Below, in pieces: positions 12,202-23,097 of a DNA stretch of 64,000 nt. The DNA is from Leucocoprinus leucothites (taxonomy: Eukaryota > Basidiomycota > Agaricomycetes > Agaricales > Agaricaceae): the NCBI GenBank assembly GCA_013368445.1, contig JAACJO010000026.1, positions 1 to 64,000 of the forward strand. The letters run 5' to 3'. The translations under genes and the position numbers were made by a program. The notes below the pieces were generated by a model, which was given only the letters and a program-made list of their open reading frames with translations, searched no databases and had not been told where the DNA came from. Positions within the stretch are counted from its first letter, which is position 1. Each line of letters opens with the position of its first letter.

Positions 12202-13640
12202 TCAGCTATTTGCCTCTGCTAAACACATACACATACCTTCTGGTCCATGGTCAAGGAAAAAATCAGTTGTATCATCAAGCTCAAATGATGAATCGCTGGT
12301 GGAGCTGAGAGGGGAGTCCAGCAAAGGTATGTTAATGCCCAGAAGATCATCTGTCACTGATTTCTTTTTTTGGGTAGTCTTCTTCTTCCCCTTCTGAGCA
12401 GCTTTCCTTGCCTTCTCAGCCTGCCTTTCAGCTGCCTTTGCTGCCTTCTCAGCTGCCTTAGCCTCCGCTTTTCGCTTCCACTCAGCCTCGCATTCCAAAT
12501 TCTTCTGTTGCCTTGCTTCTTCCTTCTTCAAGCATGCTTGTTCTTGCCTGAATTTCATGATCTCCAACCATTGAATCTTGAATCGTGGACTAGCCTGCTT
12601 CAAGACCTCTTTCATTTTCATCTTCCATTCAACTTCAACAAGCTCATCCATAGTCTCTGTGCTTGTCATGTGCCATGCTTCTGAACTGCTGTAAGTCTTC
12701 TTCTTGTTACCTTTTGCTTTATAGAATGCAAGCTTTCAAAGTTGCTTGTTCTCACATTCCATCAACTTCTGGATTGCATATGCCTTTTCTAGCTCAATGC
12801 TGGCCCTCTCAAGTAGAACCCAAAGATGATTGTTCTGAAGATGAAGCTCATCATGAGAGGCATTTGAGGGTAGTGGACATGGGATGCCAGAGATGACAAA
12901 ATGAGTAGGTGTGGGAGTATTTGATGGATGATCTGATGCCAGTGGGACCTGGTTTGAGACACTCGAGAGAGGCTCAGCATTGTTGAGTGATGTAGATGTG
13001 GAAGACATTTGTACATCCTCCATTGTTGCTGTAGAACCAATTGAAATAACATGTTCATTGTTTACTACCTGCTCAAGGATAGCAGGGAGAGTCAAAGGAA
13101 TAGGCATTGCTGCCTCTGTTGTAGTCAACTTCAAAGGCTCGAAAGCTGAAATAGGGATAGCTGAAGGATTGAGAGGATAAATACCAGTCTTCTTGAAGGC
13201 TGATATGATTGTTGATGGCTTGAATGCCTTGTTGCAAGCTGCTGAGTAATATTCGAGAAAATTTGTCTTTTTAATTGGAATGCCAATGCGAGTACACTCA
13301 TTGACTTGGGACTTCCACATTTTTGAAAGGGGACTGAAAACTCCAACATCACATGGTTGTAATGCATGAGTCATATGGGAGGGAAGGCAGACAACAATGA
13401 TAGAGTTTTTGTTTGCAATCTTACAAAAATTGTAAGTGCAGTGGAAATTGTGTCCATCAAGAATGAGCAGTCAATGTCGGCCTGATGTATTCCTTTTGCA
13501 TGACATAGGCTCAAAATCACGTTTGAGCCAAAGTGTGCCTAGCTCTTTGTCTGTCCATCCATTTGGAGAGACAGAGATACTGGAATTCAAGAGCTTCTTG
13601 GACCTGATCCATCATGTGACAGGTAAATAGCAGGCACAAA
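12202..13640 (-). pseudogene. Pogo transposase, C-terminal part
   Basis: C-terminal half of a DDE_1 (pogo/jerky) transposase. Reading from 13640 downward, the segment SPNGWTDKELGTLWL is followed by the second catalytic Asp in LLILDGHNFH (about 13450) and the third in THALQPCDVGVFSPL (about 13350). A TGA just before LLILDG is the only stop in the catalytic core. Downstream there is a long Ser/Thr-rich linker, and from about 12670 to 12202 an open frame of 155 residues with a strongly charged Lys/Ala/Glu coiled coil (residues about 50-110), a tail common in fungal pogo transposases. Its N-terminal partner is at 21140-21918. Confidence 0.8.
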
Positions 13641-13814
13641 CATCCTGCAGTGAGTTCGATGCCTCAGGCAGAGACCACTGTCCCCCTAGCAGTGGACCCC
13701 CTTCTTCATAGGGGACCAAGGAAATTGTGAAACTATACCTCATGAGGCTCAAGTGGCACAAGGCTTATTCTAAACCCCAACATGTGTCCAACATGAGGAA
13801 CCAGATAGAAAAGA

Positions 13815-14729
13815 ATGGGTGAGACACTTTCCCAACGAGCAACTATGTCCGCCACCTTGCAAGACAACCTACAAGAAGGCAACAACGCTAACTCTAACAT
13901 CTCACAAGAGTCAGCCACAAACCAGCTACTCAAACAGATGAGAGAGAACTCAGACCCAAATGGGAGAGGCTCTGGACCCCAACCACCACCCCATCTGTTC
14001 AGCCAGAGCATCTCAGACTAAATCACACAGCAGCTCACTGCTCCCCTCCAGAATACACAAGCCAACCCTGGAAACAACTGAAGAGACAAGACTGCTGATC
14101 AAAGGCATAAACCCCCTACAACCTACATTGACATACTGATGAACAACAATGCTGAACAGGGAGTAAGCCACTCAATCCATGCGATCCAGCCCACCCTCAG
14201 TGCAGAAAGGATTGACCCAGCCAGTGGCTACCGAGTCACCAACAACACTATCACCACAGAGACCTCACGTCTCAAATACACCACCCCCCTGTCCAACAAA
14301 TTTGTGGCTCCTCAACTCCTGTACCATGTACACAACCACCTGGACCCTAACTATAAGAAAAGCTTTGAACAATACCCATACCCAAAGGTGTGGATACACC
14401 TGTGGCAAGCAAGTTTTGCAGAGAACCAAACAGCAACACAAATCCGGAAAATTGAGACCCTACTAGAGAAGTTCCTCAATAAACCAAACCACCTGGATGT
14501 TGACCAGCCTCTCCCTTGTGAACTGAAGACCGCAACTGACCCCCTTCACACATGCCACCAGCTCCCTTGGCATTTCCTTATCCATAACATCTCTGACAGT
14601 GACTATGAACTACTGGTGGGAACTCAAGTCATTGCAAGCAATGGCAAGGCCTACTTTGTCCTCCCCTACAACCAGCCTATACCCACCTTCCTCTTCACCC
14701 TCACCAAACTATCAATACTCCATCAATGA
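13815..14729 (+). pseudogene. LINE ORF1-like protein
   Basis: Product of about 300 residues in two frames, probably the nucleic-acid-binding partner of the LINE RT. A Gln/Asn/Ser-rich start (13815-14021) ends at a stop; the second segment (14139-14729) is open for 196 residues. Its end (QLPWHFLIHNISDSDYELL, then a hydrophobic run) looks like the folded C-terminal domain of fungal LINE ORF1 proteins. The RT frame begins only about 10 bases after its stop, leaving no room for the endonuclease domain expected in this position. Confidence 0.5.
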
Positions 14730-14738
14730 TACATAGAT

Positions 14739-15625
14739 ATGTCTAAATCAGAAAATGAGGAAAAGCTCTTCAACGTAATTAAGATGCTCAAACTAGCCTT
14801 TAATGACATAGAAGAATATGGACTAATTCACGAAAAAGTATCAAACTTCAATGATGGATGGGTATGCCCTATATACAAGAAAGGGGACAAAACCAAAATT
14901 GCAAACTACAGACCTATCACAGTCCTTAACACAGACTATAAGCTCATGACAAAAGCCATCTAAGCAAAACTGTCAATAGTAGCACCTGAAATAATCCACC
15001 CAAACCAAGCTGGTTTCATGAAAAACAGAAGCATAATAGAGCATATACACACAATCAAAATGCTCACAGACTATGCAGAAACCACAGAGAACTTCAAAGG
15101 AGCAATAGTAGCACTTGATTAAGAAAAGGCTTATGACAAAATCACACATGACTATCTTTTTCGTGTACTAGAATGCATGAACTTCCCACAACACTTTATT
15201 AGGACTGTCAAGGCCCTCTACACAAGAGCAAAGTCCAAAATAATGTTGAATGGAGTCTTAAGTGATTGATTCCTAGTCACAAGAGGTGTACAACAAGGGG
15301 ACCCACTTTCATACCTATTGTTCAATGTAGCAATTGAGCCATTCTGCCTCATTTGAAAATCTGATTTACAGGGGGCCCAAATCCCAAACATGAAAGAACT
15401 CCTCAAGGTCCAAATGTTTGCAGATGATACAACAGTTTTCCTCTCAAAGTTTGACAAATACTAGACCCTCCTGAATATCCTAAATCTATGGTGCTGTGCA
15501 TTGCAAGCAAGATTCAACATAACAAAAACAGAGATCATCCCTATTGGATTGAGTAAATATAGACAAACAGTCCTCAAAACAAGGAAAATAAACCAAGAAG
15601 AAGACCTACAAATCCCAGACTCAAT
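14739..15625 (+). pseudogene. LINE reverse transcriptase, N-terminal part
   Basis: Fingers and palm of a non-LTR reverse transcriptase. Recognisable blocks are YKKGDKTKIANYRPI (about 14873), HPNQAGFMKNRSI (about 14998), the first catalytic Asp in ALD*EKAYDKI (about 15112), RGVQQGDPLS (about 15280) and FADDTTVF (about 15418), so the catalytic Asp pair is preserved. In-frame stops are TAA, TGA and TAG, more mixed than in the Ty3 element. The frame ends at QIPDSI where a 3.5-kb piece of foreign genomic DNA begins, and it continues at 19115. Confidence 0.85.
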
Positions 15626-17882
15626 CGGCGCTTATGGTCCTTTGTGGTGAGTCTTTCCCTTGTGTCTGTCTTCTTCAAACGTGGTGCTCAACCTTTTGTG
15701 AAGATGTTGCTTGGCTTACTATCTCACAGTTTATTCTCCTTGACGCGATGCTTTTATTCTTCACGTTCCTTACTGTTTTCTGCTTTACAAAATTCCACAA
15801 TCAGCAATACCAGTATGTGCCAGGTTTGTGATGGCGTGTCCTCGCTTCTCATGTTCGCTGTAGATCCTTCTCTTTTGACTGGTGGTTATGGTTAACTATG
15901 ACAGGTTTCTCGATAGGCTGTGTGACTAGGTACATTTCATCATCATCATCATCCCTTTTTGCCAACTCATGATGGATGATCACTTTTCAGCGTCAAGATG
16001 GTTGGTCTTTTCATGACGGTACTTGTTGGCGCCTATACGATTGAAGACCTATGGGAGAAGTTTGGCGATACCAGACTCACTGTTGTACGTCTCTCACAAC
16101 ACCTTGTTCCATCTTGATGACACTTACACTCTTCATCATCAGCACGAACAAGCCAAACACTGGGGCGCCCGAGTCCTCTGTCTCATCATCGTCCCCATCC
16201 TCGTCTTCATGGCTTCCTTCAAACTCCACTTCATGGTCCTCAACCACTCCGGCCCCGGTGACACTCAAATGTCCTCCCTCTTCCAAGCCAACCTCATTGG
16301 TAATGACTTTGCACAAAACCCACTCAACATTGCTTTTGGTTCGAAATTAACTTTGAAGAATATGGGATGGGGAGGAGGGTTGTTGCATTCGCATGTGCAG
16401 ATGTATCCTGTTGGATCGAATCAGCAACAGGTGATGTGTTATCATTATAAAGATAACAATAATGAATGGACATTATTACTGCCTTGGGATGAATCGTCGT
16501 ATGATCCCAATGCCGAGATTTGGTTCTTGAGGCATGGGGATCGCGTGAGGTTGAGTCATGCTTCCACAGGAAGGAACCTTCACTCGCATACTGTCCTTGC
16601 GCCAGTCTCAAAGTTGAATTGGGAAGTTTCGGGGTATGGGAATGAGACGTTGGGAGATGTGCATGATGTTTGGAAGGTGGAGGTGGTGGATGATATTAAT
16701 AGGGGAAAGTTGAAGGATGAGGAGAGGATTCATTCGTTGACGATGAGGTTGAGGTTTAGGCATAATCAGTTGGGGTGTTATTTGAGAGCTGCGAATGCGA
16801 TTTTGCCGCAGTGGGGGTTTAAGCAGGTGGAGGTGAGTTGTGATAAGGAGGATAATCCAGAGGATGCACATACGTATTGGAATGTGGAGAGTCATTGGAA
16901 TGACCGATGTGGGTTCCTCTCGTCTATCGAGTTGGAGCCTAAGCTAATGTTTTTCGTTTGGATTTCTAGTGCCAGCTGGACAGATGAAGTACTACAAATC
17001 TCCTTTCCTCCATGACTTTTGGCATCTCAATGTAGCCATGATGACTTCAAACAATGCTCTCATCCCGGACCCAGACAAAGAAGACATTCTTGCATCGAAA
17101 CCCCTTGACTGGCCTTTCTTACACCTTGGACTCTGTATGTGCGGATGGGGCAACCAACAACTTAAATATTACCTCATTGGAACTCCGGTCATTTGGTGGG
17201 GAGGAGCGGTTAGTTTGATGGTTGCGATTGGAGTGTGGATTGGGTATATGTTGAGGTGGCAGAGGAAGTATCAGGATATGAATGAGAGGGAGTGGGAGCA
17301 TTTTACGTATGTGGGCAAAGTGGCGTTCTTTGGGTGGTTGTTCCATTTCGGTGAGTGGATGGTGTGGTTCGGGGTGTGTTGCAGTGTTTAATGGTGTTTT
17401 TCTTTTCAGTGCCGTTCTTGGTTATGGGACGAGTGACATATATCCATCACTACGTACGTCCTCTTCCTCTCTCACTTCGTACATTATAACTCATACTCAC
17501 ACAATGGCTTATAGCTACCAACACTATACTTCTCTGTTCTAATGCTCGCACATGTGCTGGATCATTTCGTGTTCAGCGCATGTAGGCTTTCGGAATGTAC
17601 AAAGATGATTGTGTTTGGTGTGGTTGCGTTTGTGATTGTTTTGAATTTCTGGTGGTTTAGGAGTGTGTCGTTTGGGATTGAGGGACCGGTGAATGAGCAT
17701 TGGGGTTTGGGGTGGCGGAAGGTGAGTGTTTTAGGGTTTGTTTTGTCTTGTGGCTCGGTGCAATTCGCTCCTTGTTTTCACACTTCTGTCACTCTCCTCA
17801 CTTCCTTTTCTGCGTTTCTGGTGATTGTTTCATGGCGGCTGACTCTCGGATTTTTTAGAGTTGGAATATTTATGAGCATTGA
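15626..17882 (+). pseudogene. pmt2: 5'-truncated PMT2-type protein O-mannosyltransferase
   Basis: C-terminal two thirds (about 570 residues) of a dolichyl-phosphate-mannose:protein O-mannosyltransferase of the PMT2 subfamily, an ER membrane enzyme that starts O-mannosylation of secreted and wall proteins. Nine exons: 15626-15646, 15704-15812, 15864-15929, 15991-16084, 16143-16908, 16970-17350, 17410-17453, 17515-17721, 17859-17882. All eight introns are 51-137 bp, have GT..AG ends and keep frame. Visible are the membrane block FILLDAMLLFFTF, the signature NHSGPGDTQMSSLFQ, three MIR-type repeats (GGGLLHSHVQ, ASTGRNLHSHTV, LRAANAILPQWG), the C-terminal membrane region (GRVTYIHHY|LPTLYF) and the ending SWNIYEH. 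The N-terminal part with the catalytic loop-1 acidic pair is absent, replaced by LINE sequence, so it cannot encode a working enzyme. There is no internal stop. Confidence 0.88.
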
Positions 17883-19109
17883 TTTGATGTGGATTACTCG
17901 AGTCTGAGTATACAAAAAAGCTGTCCATCGTTACTAGAGAGACGAGGAGCAACTGAGCAGGGGTAGTAGTTAGTTGTAGTTACGCAGCTCTCGATAATTA
18001 TGTATGCCTGGTTAATCTCGTTGTTATTGGTTTCTTGTCGGCTTCACCCTTTTTTTTGCTGTTGCTGCTGTTATTGTCATTATGTCTCTACGGACACCCA
18101 GTGACTTATTAATACTTTCGGTGCACAGTACTCGAGATAGAGAGACTACATATCTACTTCAGTCTTCTTTTTTTGATCCACTTTCTCTGCTCCTTTCGGG
18201 TGTTTGCTCCATTCTGTCGAGATTTACTGTTTAGCGGGAGTGCCTGACCTCTCTCCGGGGCTCACCGCCTCAGCTTCACTTCAGTTTTGAGGTTCTAATT
18301 ATAAGTGGTACCCTTCCTGGGTAGTCACAGTGTCAGGTACTCCCGGATTCCTTGTAGTGGTTCGGTTTGGAGAATCTGAGCTAGCTTTGAGTCTATCATA
18401 CAAGGGTATGGCAGAGCTGGGAGTTGAGGACAATGCTCGTAGTGAAAGAAATGGGTTTTAGCTTTTGGGTAAGTCCCACACTGTTCCGGTGGCTGTGCCC
18501 CGGTTCAAACATGAGCTCTCTCTTTCTGTAAAATAAAATAGAATGAAATAACTTGTCGGGCCGGAGAGTCTACCTGAGCATGGCTAACGGTGTTCGTGGT
18601 GGGGTTTATTGAAATCTGGGACGCCGTGGTAAGGATGCTTGCCTTGAAGCTCAAAGGTGTACCAGTGCTTTATCAAGTGGCCGAGGAGATAGATGTGATT
18701 CTGTGGGCATGTATACTGAGGGAGGAAACAATGAAACAATGAAACAATGAATCGATGAAAGAGTTACAGATGGGCCGATGCCGAGGTCTCTCTGAGGCTG
18801 TTGGAGCGGGAGAGTAGTGTCATAGGAACAGGTGAGGTCCTATGTATATTCCGTTGGTGGTTTCAGCTCAAAATAGCATTGAGATTTAAAGTAGATGCGT
18901 TTGTATAGCGACTCTGAGCAAGATTAGTTTAGAAATGTCGGAAGTTCTTGTGTTCAGTGGGCAGACTCAACTAAGAGTTGGTTGCAGATTAGCCGCCAAC
19001 TAGATCACTGGTAGGCAGCGTAAAAAGTGGAAGCCATTGAATTTCGCAAAGGTGACGTGTCGGAATTGCACTCCATGTATGCGCGGGACATTTTTAAAGC
19101 GAAAGAATT
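17883..19109 (+). other. PMT2 3' flank inside the inserted fragment
   Basis: No protein-coding gene is seen. The sequence is CpG-containing like ordinary host DNA and unlike the LINE around it. It holds a possible tRNA-derived SINE (about 18,400-18,560) with A-box-like and B-box-like elements and an A-rich end, and the short triple repeat of GAAACAAT near 18,726-18,750. Confidence 0.5.
18400..18560 (+). repeat. Possible SINE with Pol III box-like elements
   Basis: TGGCAGAGCTG at 18409-18419 fits the A-box pattern TRGYNNANNNG. GGTTCAAAC at 18502-18510 is one or two bases off a B box. About 20 bp further lies the A-rich, repetitive tail TAAAATAAAATAGAATGAAAT. The order and orientation fit a tRNA-derived SINE, but the 5' limit and a target duplication were not found and the A-B spacing of about 90 bp is wide. 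Confidence 0.25.
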
Positions 19110-19114
19110 TCAAT

Positions 19115-21127
19115 AACAGAACACTTAAAGATGGTGATCTAGTATGGATACTAGGTGCTTGGTTCAGGAACAAGTCTGAAGAATCAGGCCCATGGCTGAA
19201 AATTCTTGAGAAGCTCGACTCTAGACTCCAAAACTGGCTAAAAGGAAAACCCAGAATTGAAGGTAGAAGACACATCATTCAATTTGAGGCTGCTGGCCTC
19301 TCACAATACCTCACAAAAGCTCAGGGAATGCCAGAGGATATAGAGAAGAGGATAGAGAAAACTATCAAGATCTTCCTCTGGGACTCCAAAACAGCATGCA
19401 TCAATATGATCACCATGTCAGAAAGAATCACAACAGGTGGACATCGCATCCTGAACATTAAGCTAAGGAACAAAGCAATATGGGTAACAAACCTGCAAGC
19501 ATACCTGAGGCTAGATAATACCAGACCTACATGGGCCTTCATAGCAGATGCAATAATTCTATACAAAAGCCCCTCGAACCGAATTTACAGTAAACAGATA
19601 AATACAGACCTCTGCTCACTAATCTTCCTACAAGCCTGGACTATCAGCTCCAACAAAAATAGTCGGCTTCTGTGCCTAGTTAAAGAACTTGTCCAAATGG
19701 CACAGGAAGCTGGGCTCCACATCAACCCAAAATATATCACTGATGAAGCAAAAAGAGAGATGCCAATCTGGCTACACATTGGGAAACAACAGAACATAAA
19801 ATACAATACAAACTCAAAGTCTGATATCCACCTCAGAGAAACCCACAAAATCTACACAGTTGGGGAAGCTGAAAGACTATCCAGCCACCTACAAAAGGAG
19901 AACCATAATGATACAAACAACTGTGAATGCATTGAATGTAAACATGACTGAACCCAACTGAGTTGCACTCACCCACACAAATGTGCACTGAAAGCAGAAT
20001 CTCTCATGAGAAAGCTCAACCCAGAGTGGATTCCTGGATATAGACTCTGGGGCAAAACACTAGCCCCTAAGGAAACCATACCAAATACTATAAGATGGAA
20101 AGATGACAATCTCGCGAATACACTAAAAGAAGCTTTCAGAATCCTTGAGATACCACTGAAACATAGAGTCAACAACCAGAACCAGGACCAAAATGATCAG
20201 GACCAGACAGACATGGAGCTGGAATATCAGGAAGGTCAGAGCATCAAGGTGTATATCAGTGGAACATGTATAAAACTGTACCTGGAAGAGACACTTGCAG
20301 GATGGGGGGTCTTCTTCCACAAACACGATCCATGAAACACAAACTTCAAACCAGCTGGGACCCAAACCGTCCTAGCAGCAGAGCTCCAAGCAGTTAACTA
20401 CGTCCTCCATAGTACAAACTCTTTCGAAGGCCTACACATCATAATGAAATCAAAGAGAGTTTTCGAAGCACTCACAGACACATACAAAACTTGGGAAAAT
20501 AATGGGTGGACTGAAACCCCCCACAAGGAGCTGGTAATCAGGGCCATATCAAAACTTCATGAGAGGCAAGCGCCCACTTTCTTTGAATTAGTAAACAAGG
20601 ACAATACATCCCCTAACAAAGAAATCAACCTCTTAGAAGCAAATGAACTAGCGAAAAAAGCAAGACAAGCAATGTACCTGCCAGAACCACTCTCACATTC
20701 ACAGAGCAATGAAAACCACCCAAAAAACTTCCCAGCAGGAGCAAGACTGAACACAATCACGCAAGCAGTAGCCTATCATCACCAAATTGAAAAAGTCAAG
20801 AGCCCACTGTCACAATCCACCGAAAATAATATAGAGATAATTAGGTTGGACCTAAAGGAAAGAAACAGAGTAACCCCTCCATCCACAAAAATATGGCACT
20901 CACTAAAACAATCCCGGAATATAGTAAGGAAACACAAAGAATTCATCTATAAGTCCATCAGAGGAGCTTTCAAGATTGGAGAGTACTGGCTGAAATCAGA
21001 GAAACCCAAAATCAGAGATAGAGCACTATGTGTCCTGTGCACCCAACTAGAAACCCTCAACCACATCTACTGCAGATGCGAAGCCCCAGGGAGAATACAG
21101 ATATGGAACACTATGAAGAAAATTTAG
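19115..21127 (+). pseudogene. LINE RT C-terminal part, RNase H and zinc cluster
   Basis: Continuation of the LINE polyprotein. After RTLKDGDLVWILGAWF (19118) follows the thumb/linker region, with QYLTKAQGMP near 19300. An RNase H domain is at about 20,240-20,660: its three visible acidic sites appear as YISGTC (a TDG-type motif with Asp lost), AAELQAV (Glu kept) and MKSKRVF (DSK-type Asp lost). A C-terminal cluster CVLC..H..C.C at about 21,038-21,080 resembles the zinc motif found at the end of many LINE RTs. TGA stops at 19950 and 20334 break the frame. The 3' end meets pogo sequence near 21,150. Confidence 0.75.
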
Positions 21128-21139
21128 AAAGAAAAATTC

Positions 21140-21918
21140 CCCAATGAGGAGTGGAATGACCCACATGAACCCTGAAAAATCACAGAGGGTGGAAGTGCAG
21201 TCCCATCTGCACAGATAGCTTCAATAATTGTAACCATCTTCTGGTTCCCATTGTCCACCTGCTGGACCATTTTCTGATTGCAATCAACAATAGCTGCCAT
21301 AGTTCAACCAACTCCAAGTTGAACACCCTTTTCATCAGTGTTATAAATATTCTCATGGGGTATATCATATTCGAGAATAACTGCCTTGAATGTTTCGAAG
21401 AAGTCAGCAACAATTGTTGCATTAAGAGAGTGAGCATGGCACTCTTCAAGTGTTGATGTCCATTTAACTTTAAGATCAGGATGCCTTTCAACAAACTTGC
21501 AAGGCCAGTTCTTTCCCACATCTCCTCCACAAATATCCCAAGCATAATCAGCAAGTATATCAGCTGTAACTGGTAACCCTTGACAACCCATAACTTTGAC
21601 CCATTCAGATACCACATCTTCCTGTGCAGGAGACAGGAGATGCTCATGCATGTGGGCCTTCTGCCGGGTGGGAACTCCATTAAGGTGAGCAGTCAGGGTT
21701 GAGCATGGAACTTGGAAGTCTTGTGCTGCTGCACGTATTTTGTATTTATGGGTGCCATCAGGAAGAATGGGAGAGCTGTTAATGGCTTGAATTGCAAGCT
21801 GTATATGGTCTTCAGAGTTAAGAAGGGCAATTTGGGTAATTGGGATTTCTTGGGAGATACTAGAGTTATTGGTGGTTGAGACTGGTGGCATGGTGGGATG
21901 AGTTGATGATATCAACAC
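21140..21918 (-). pseudogene. Pogo transposase, N-terminal part
   Basis: N-terminal DNA-binding half of the pogo-type transposase. ATG at 21918, 204 open codons to a TGA at 21304, then the same frame continues (IVDCNQKMVQQV..., TIIEAICADG) to about 21,140. A psq-like helix-turn-helix (about residues 55-85, KIRAAAQDFQVPCSTL) is followed by a CENP-B-type domain (LLSPAQEDVVSEWVKVMG, WPCKFVERHPDLKVKW). The first catalytic Asp is in IYNTDEKGVQ near residue 195. The catalytic core continues at 13,640 downward, after the LINE. The TGA sits where CGA (Arg) is plausible. Confidence 0.82.
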
Positions 21919-23097
21919 TCAGTAGCATGATACTGTATATCTAGCTAATCATGTCAGTAGAATAACCTTCCTCAATTGGTCTTTTGGCTAGATCTTTAGA
22001 GAACAATGATTACATCTTTTGCTTTTCTCTGATAGGCAGAAAAATCCGTAAAATCAGCGAGGCTATATTTTATATAGAGCCACTTCTGATCTTCTGACTG
22101 CACCCAAATATGTCATGCTACCCATCATGATGCATGAGATTTTGAAGTCACAAGTAAGCACCAAACACCATTTCCAGAGAAACTAATGTCCTCCATCTTG
22201 GTTATATTATTTATTGTAGCCTCATTATTTTTACTTTGGTGTGTTTGTGGAGTAAAGACTGGATCTATGGGATGACAATTCACATATTTTGAGGGTCACT
22301 CATACTTCCAAAATGTTCACAAATCAGGTTTGATGTTGTCAAAACTCTTACCAAATTAGACATAATGGTTTCTGATGGCACTTAATTTGTGTTTTCTGAA
22401 GGAGGATGTTGTTATTTTGGGGTAAGATTTGGCTCTACAATCCTATATGACTATCTATGATAGATTCTTCAAAAAAAATGAATGTTGTAGCACTGGTTGG
22501 CGAGCAATCACCAGGCCGGCCAGGTTTCTGGGGTGGTCCAGTTCAGGGTCATCAACAGTATGCATTTAGAATTCCAAGTTACCAACACTAGTTGCTGTTT
22601 TTTACCTTGGCAGTGTGGAACAATATGATTTCACCACATATACATGGGTTGCTATTTTTGGGCTCGAGTTATTTTTCTGTGGAGATCATCGTAATATATT
22701 ATTATGATACAAAGGCCTTGCTCACTTGGTCAAAATCACAAGGTTTCCTAGCTATATCTAGATTGTTTTTGTTGATTCTCATCATGTCCTGATTCAGATT
22801 CCACATCATAGCCTACATGAAATTAGTATAGCTTACTGCTTGGATTCCCAAAAACAATTAGCAAACAATCATCAAATATTGAACTTGTACCAACCTTCTC
22901 ATGTTTCTGTGGACTGTCATAGAATTGATAGATCCCCTGATTTGCCAAAGTTGTGCTTGCCATTGTTCCTTGTTTACCCCATGTTTATCAGGTATGGGGC
23001 ATTCTCTCAAGTATCTGGTATGGCTGAGGTGTACTTCATGTTACCCTCCTCTTCCTCCCATTCCAATCTCTCACTTTGACACTTGCAAAGGCCACAG
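21919..23097. other. No gene recognised
   Basis: AT-rich, CpG-poor sequence. It should include the right end of the pogo transposon, but inverted termini could not be paired with the region around 12,060-12,200. No supported coding region. Confidence 0.4.

Larger units (their letters stand above)
15626..19109 (+). mobile_element. 3.5-kb genomic fragment with PMT2 3' part, inserted in the LINE
   Basis: A block of CpG-containing, non-decayed DNA interrupts the LINE RT frame. It is bordered on both sides by TCAAT (15621-15625 and 19110-19114), a possible 5-bp target duplication. It begins in the middle of a PMT2 exon, keeps every intron, and goes on for 1.2 kb past the PMT2 stop codon. It was therefore copied or moved as DNA, not via mRNA. 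I see no terminal inverted repeats and no transposase. Either it rode on an unknown element, or it is filler DNA from break repair. Confidence 0.65.
13650..21150 (+). mobile_element. LINE (non-LTR retrotransposon) carrying a genomic insert
   Basis: Plus-strand non-LTR element inserted in the pogo transposon. It has an ORF1-like protein (about 13,815-14,729), reverse transcriptase (14,739-15,625 and on from 19,115), RNase H (about 20,240-20,660) and a C-terminal Cys/His cluster (about 21,040). The RT style (HPNQAGFMKNRSI, RGVQQGDPLS, FADDTTVF) resembles L1/Tx1-like LINEs of basidiomycetes; the exact clade is uncertain. No apurinic endonuclease domain is left between ORF1 and RT, so an internal deletion near 14,730 is likely. 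Reading ends at IPDSI (15,625) and resumes at RTLKDGD (19,118), which shows that 15,626-19,109 is a later insertion. Exact ends and target duplication were not found. Confidence 0.75.
12202..21918 (-). mobile_element. Pogo-type DNA transposon split by a LINE
   Basis: Two minus-strand fragments form one pogo/Tc1-mariner-superfamily transposase. The N-terminal part is at 21918-21140 and the C-terminal part at about 13640-12202. The first stops just after the ICADG..LPPSVIFQG region and the second resumes shortly before SPNGWTDKELG, which are neighbours in the DDE_1 transposase family. The 7.5 kb between them is a LINE on the opposite strand. Terminal inverted repeats and the TA target site could not be placed by eye. 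The given span covers only the coding part of the element. Confidence 0.75.

Noticed and set aside
15626..17882. PMT2 as a working host gene of this locus
   Set aside because: The 5' third including the catalytic loop is missing and replaced by LINE RT sequence, whose two halves join around it.
15620..19115. Helitron as carrier of the PMT2 fragment
   Set aside because: A TC start and a CTAG with a small hairpin near 18,970-19,000 can be picked out, but they do not coincide with the LINE junctions, and no Rep/helicase is present. TCAAT duplications fit an insertion with target duplication better.
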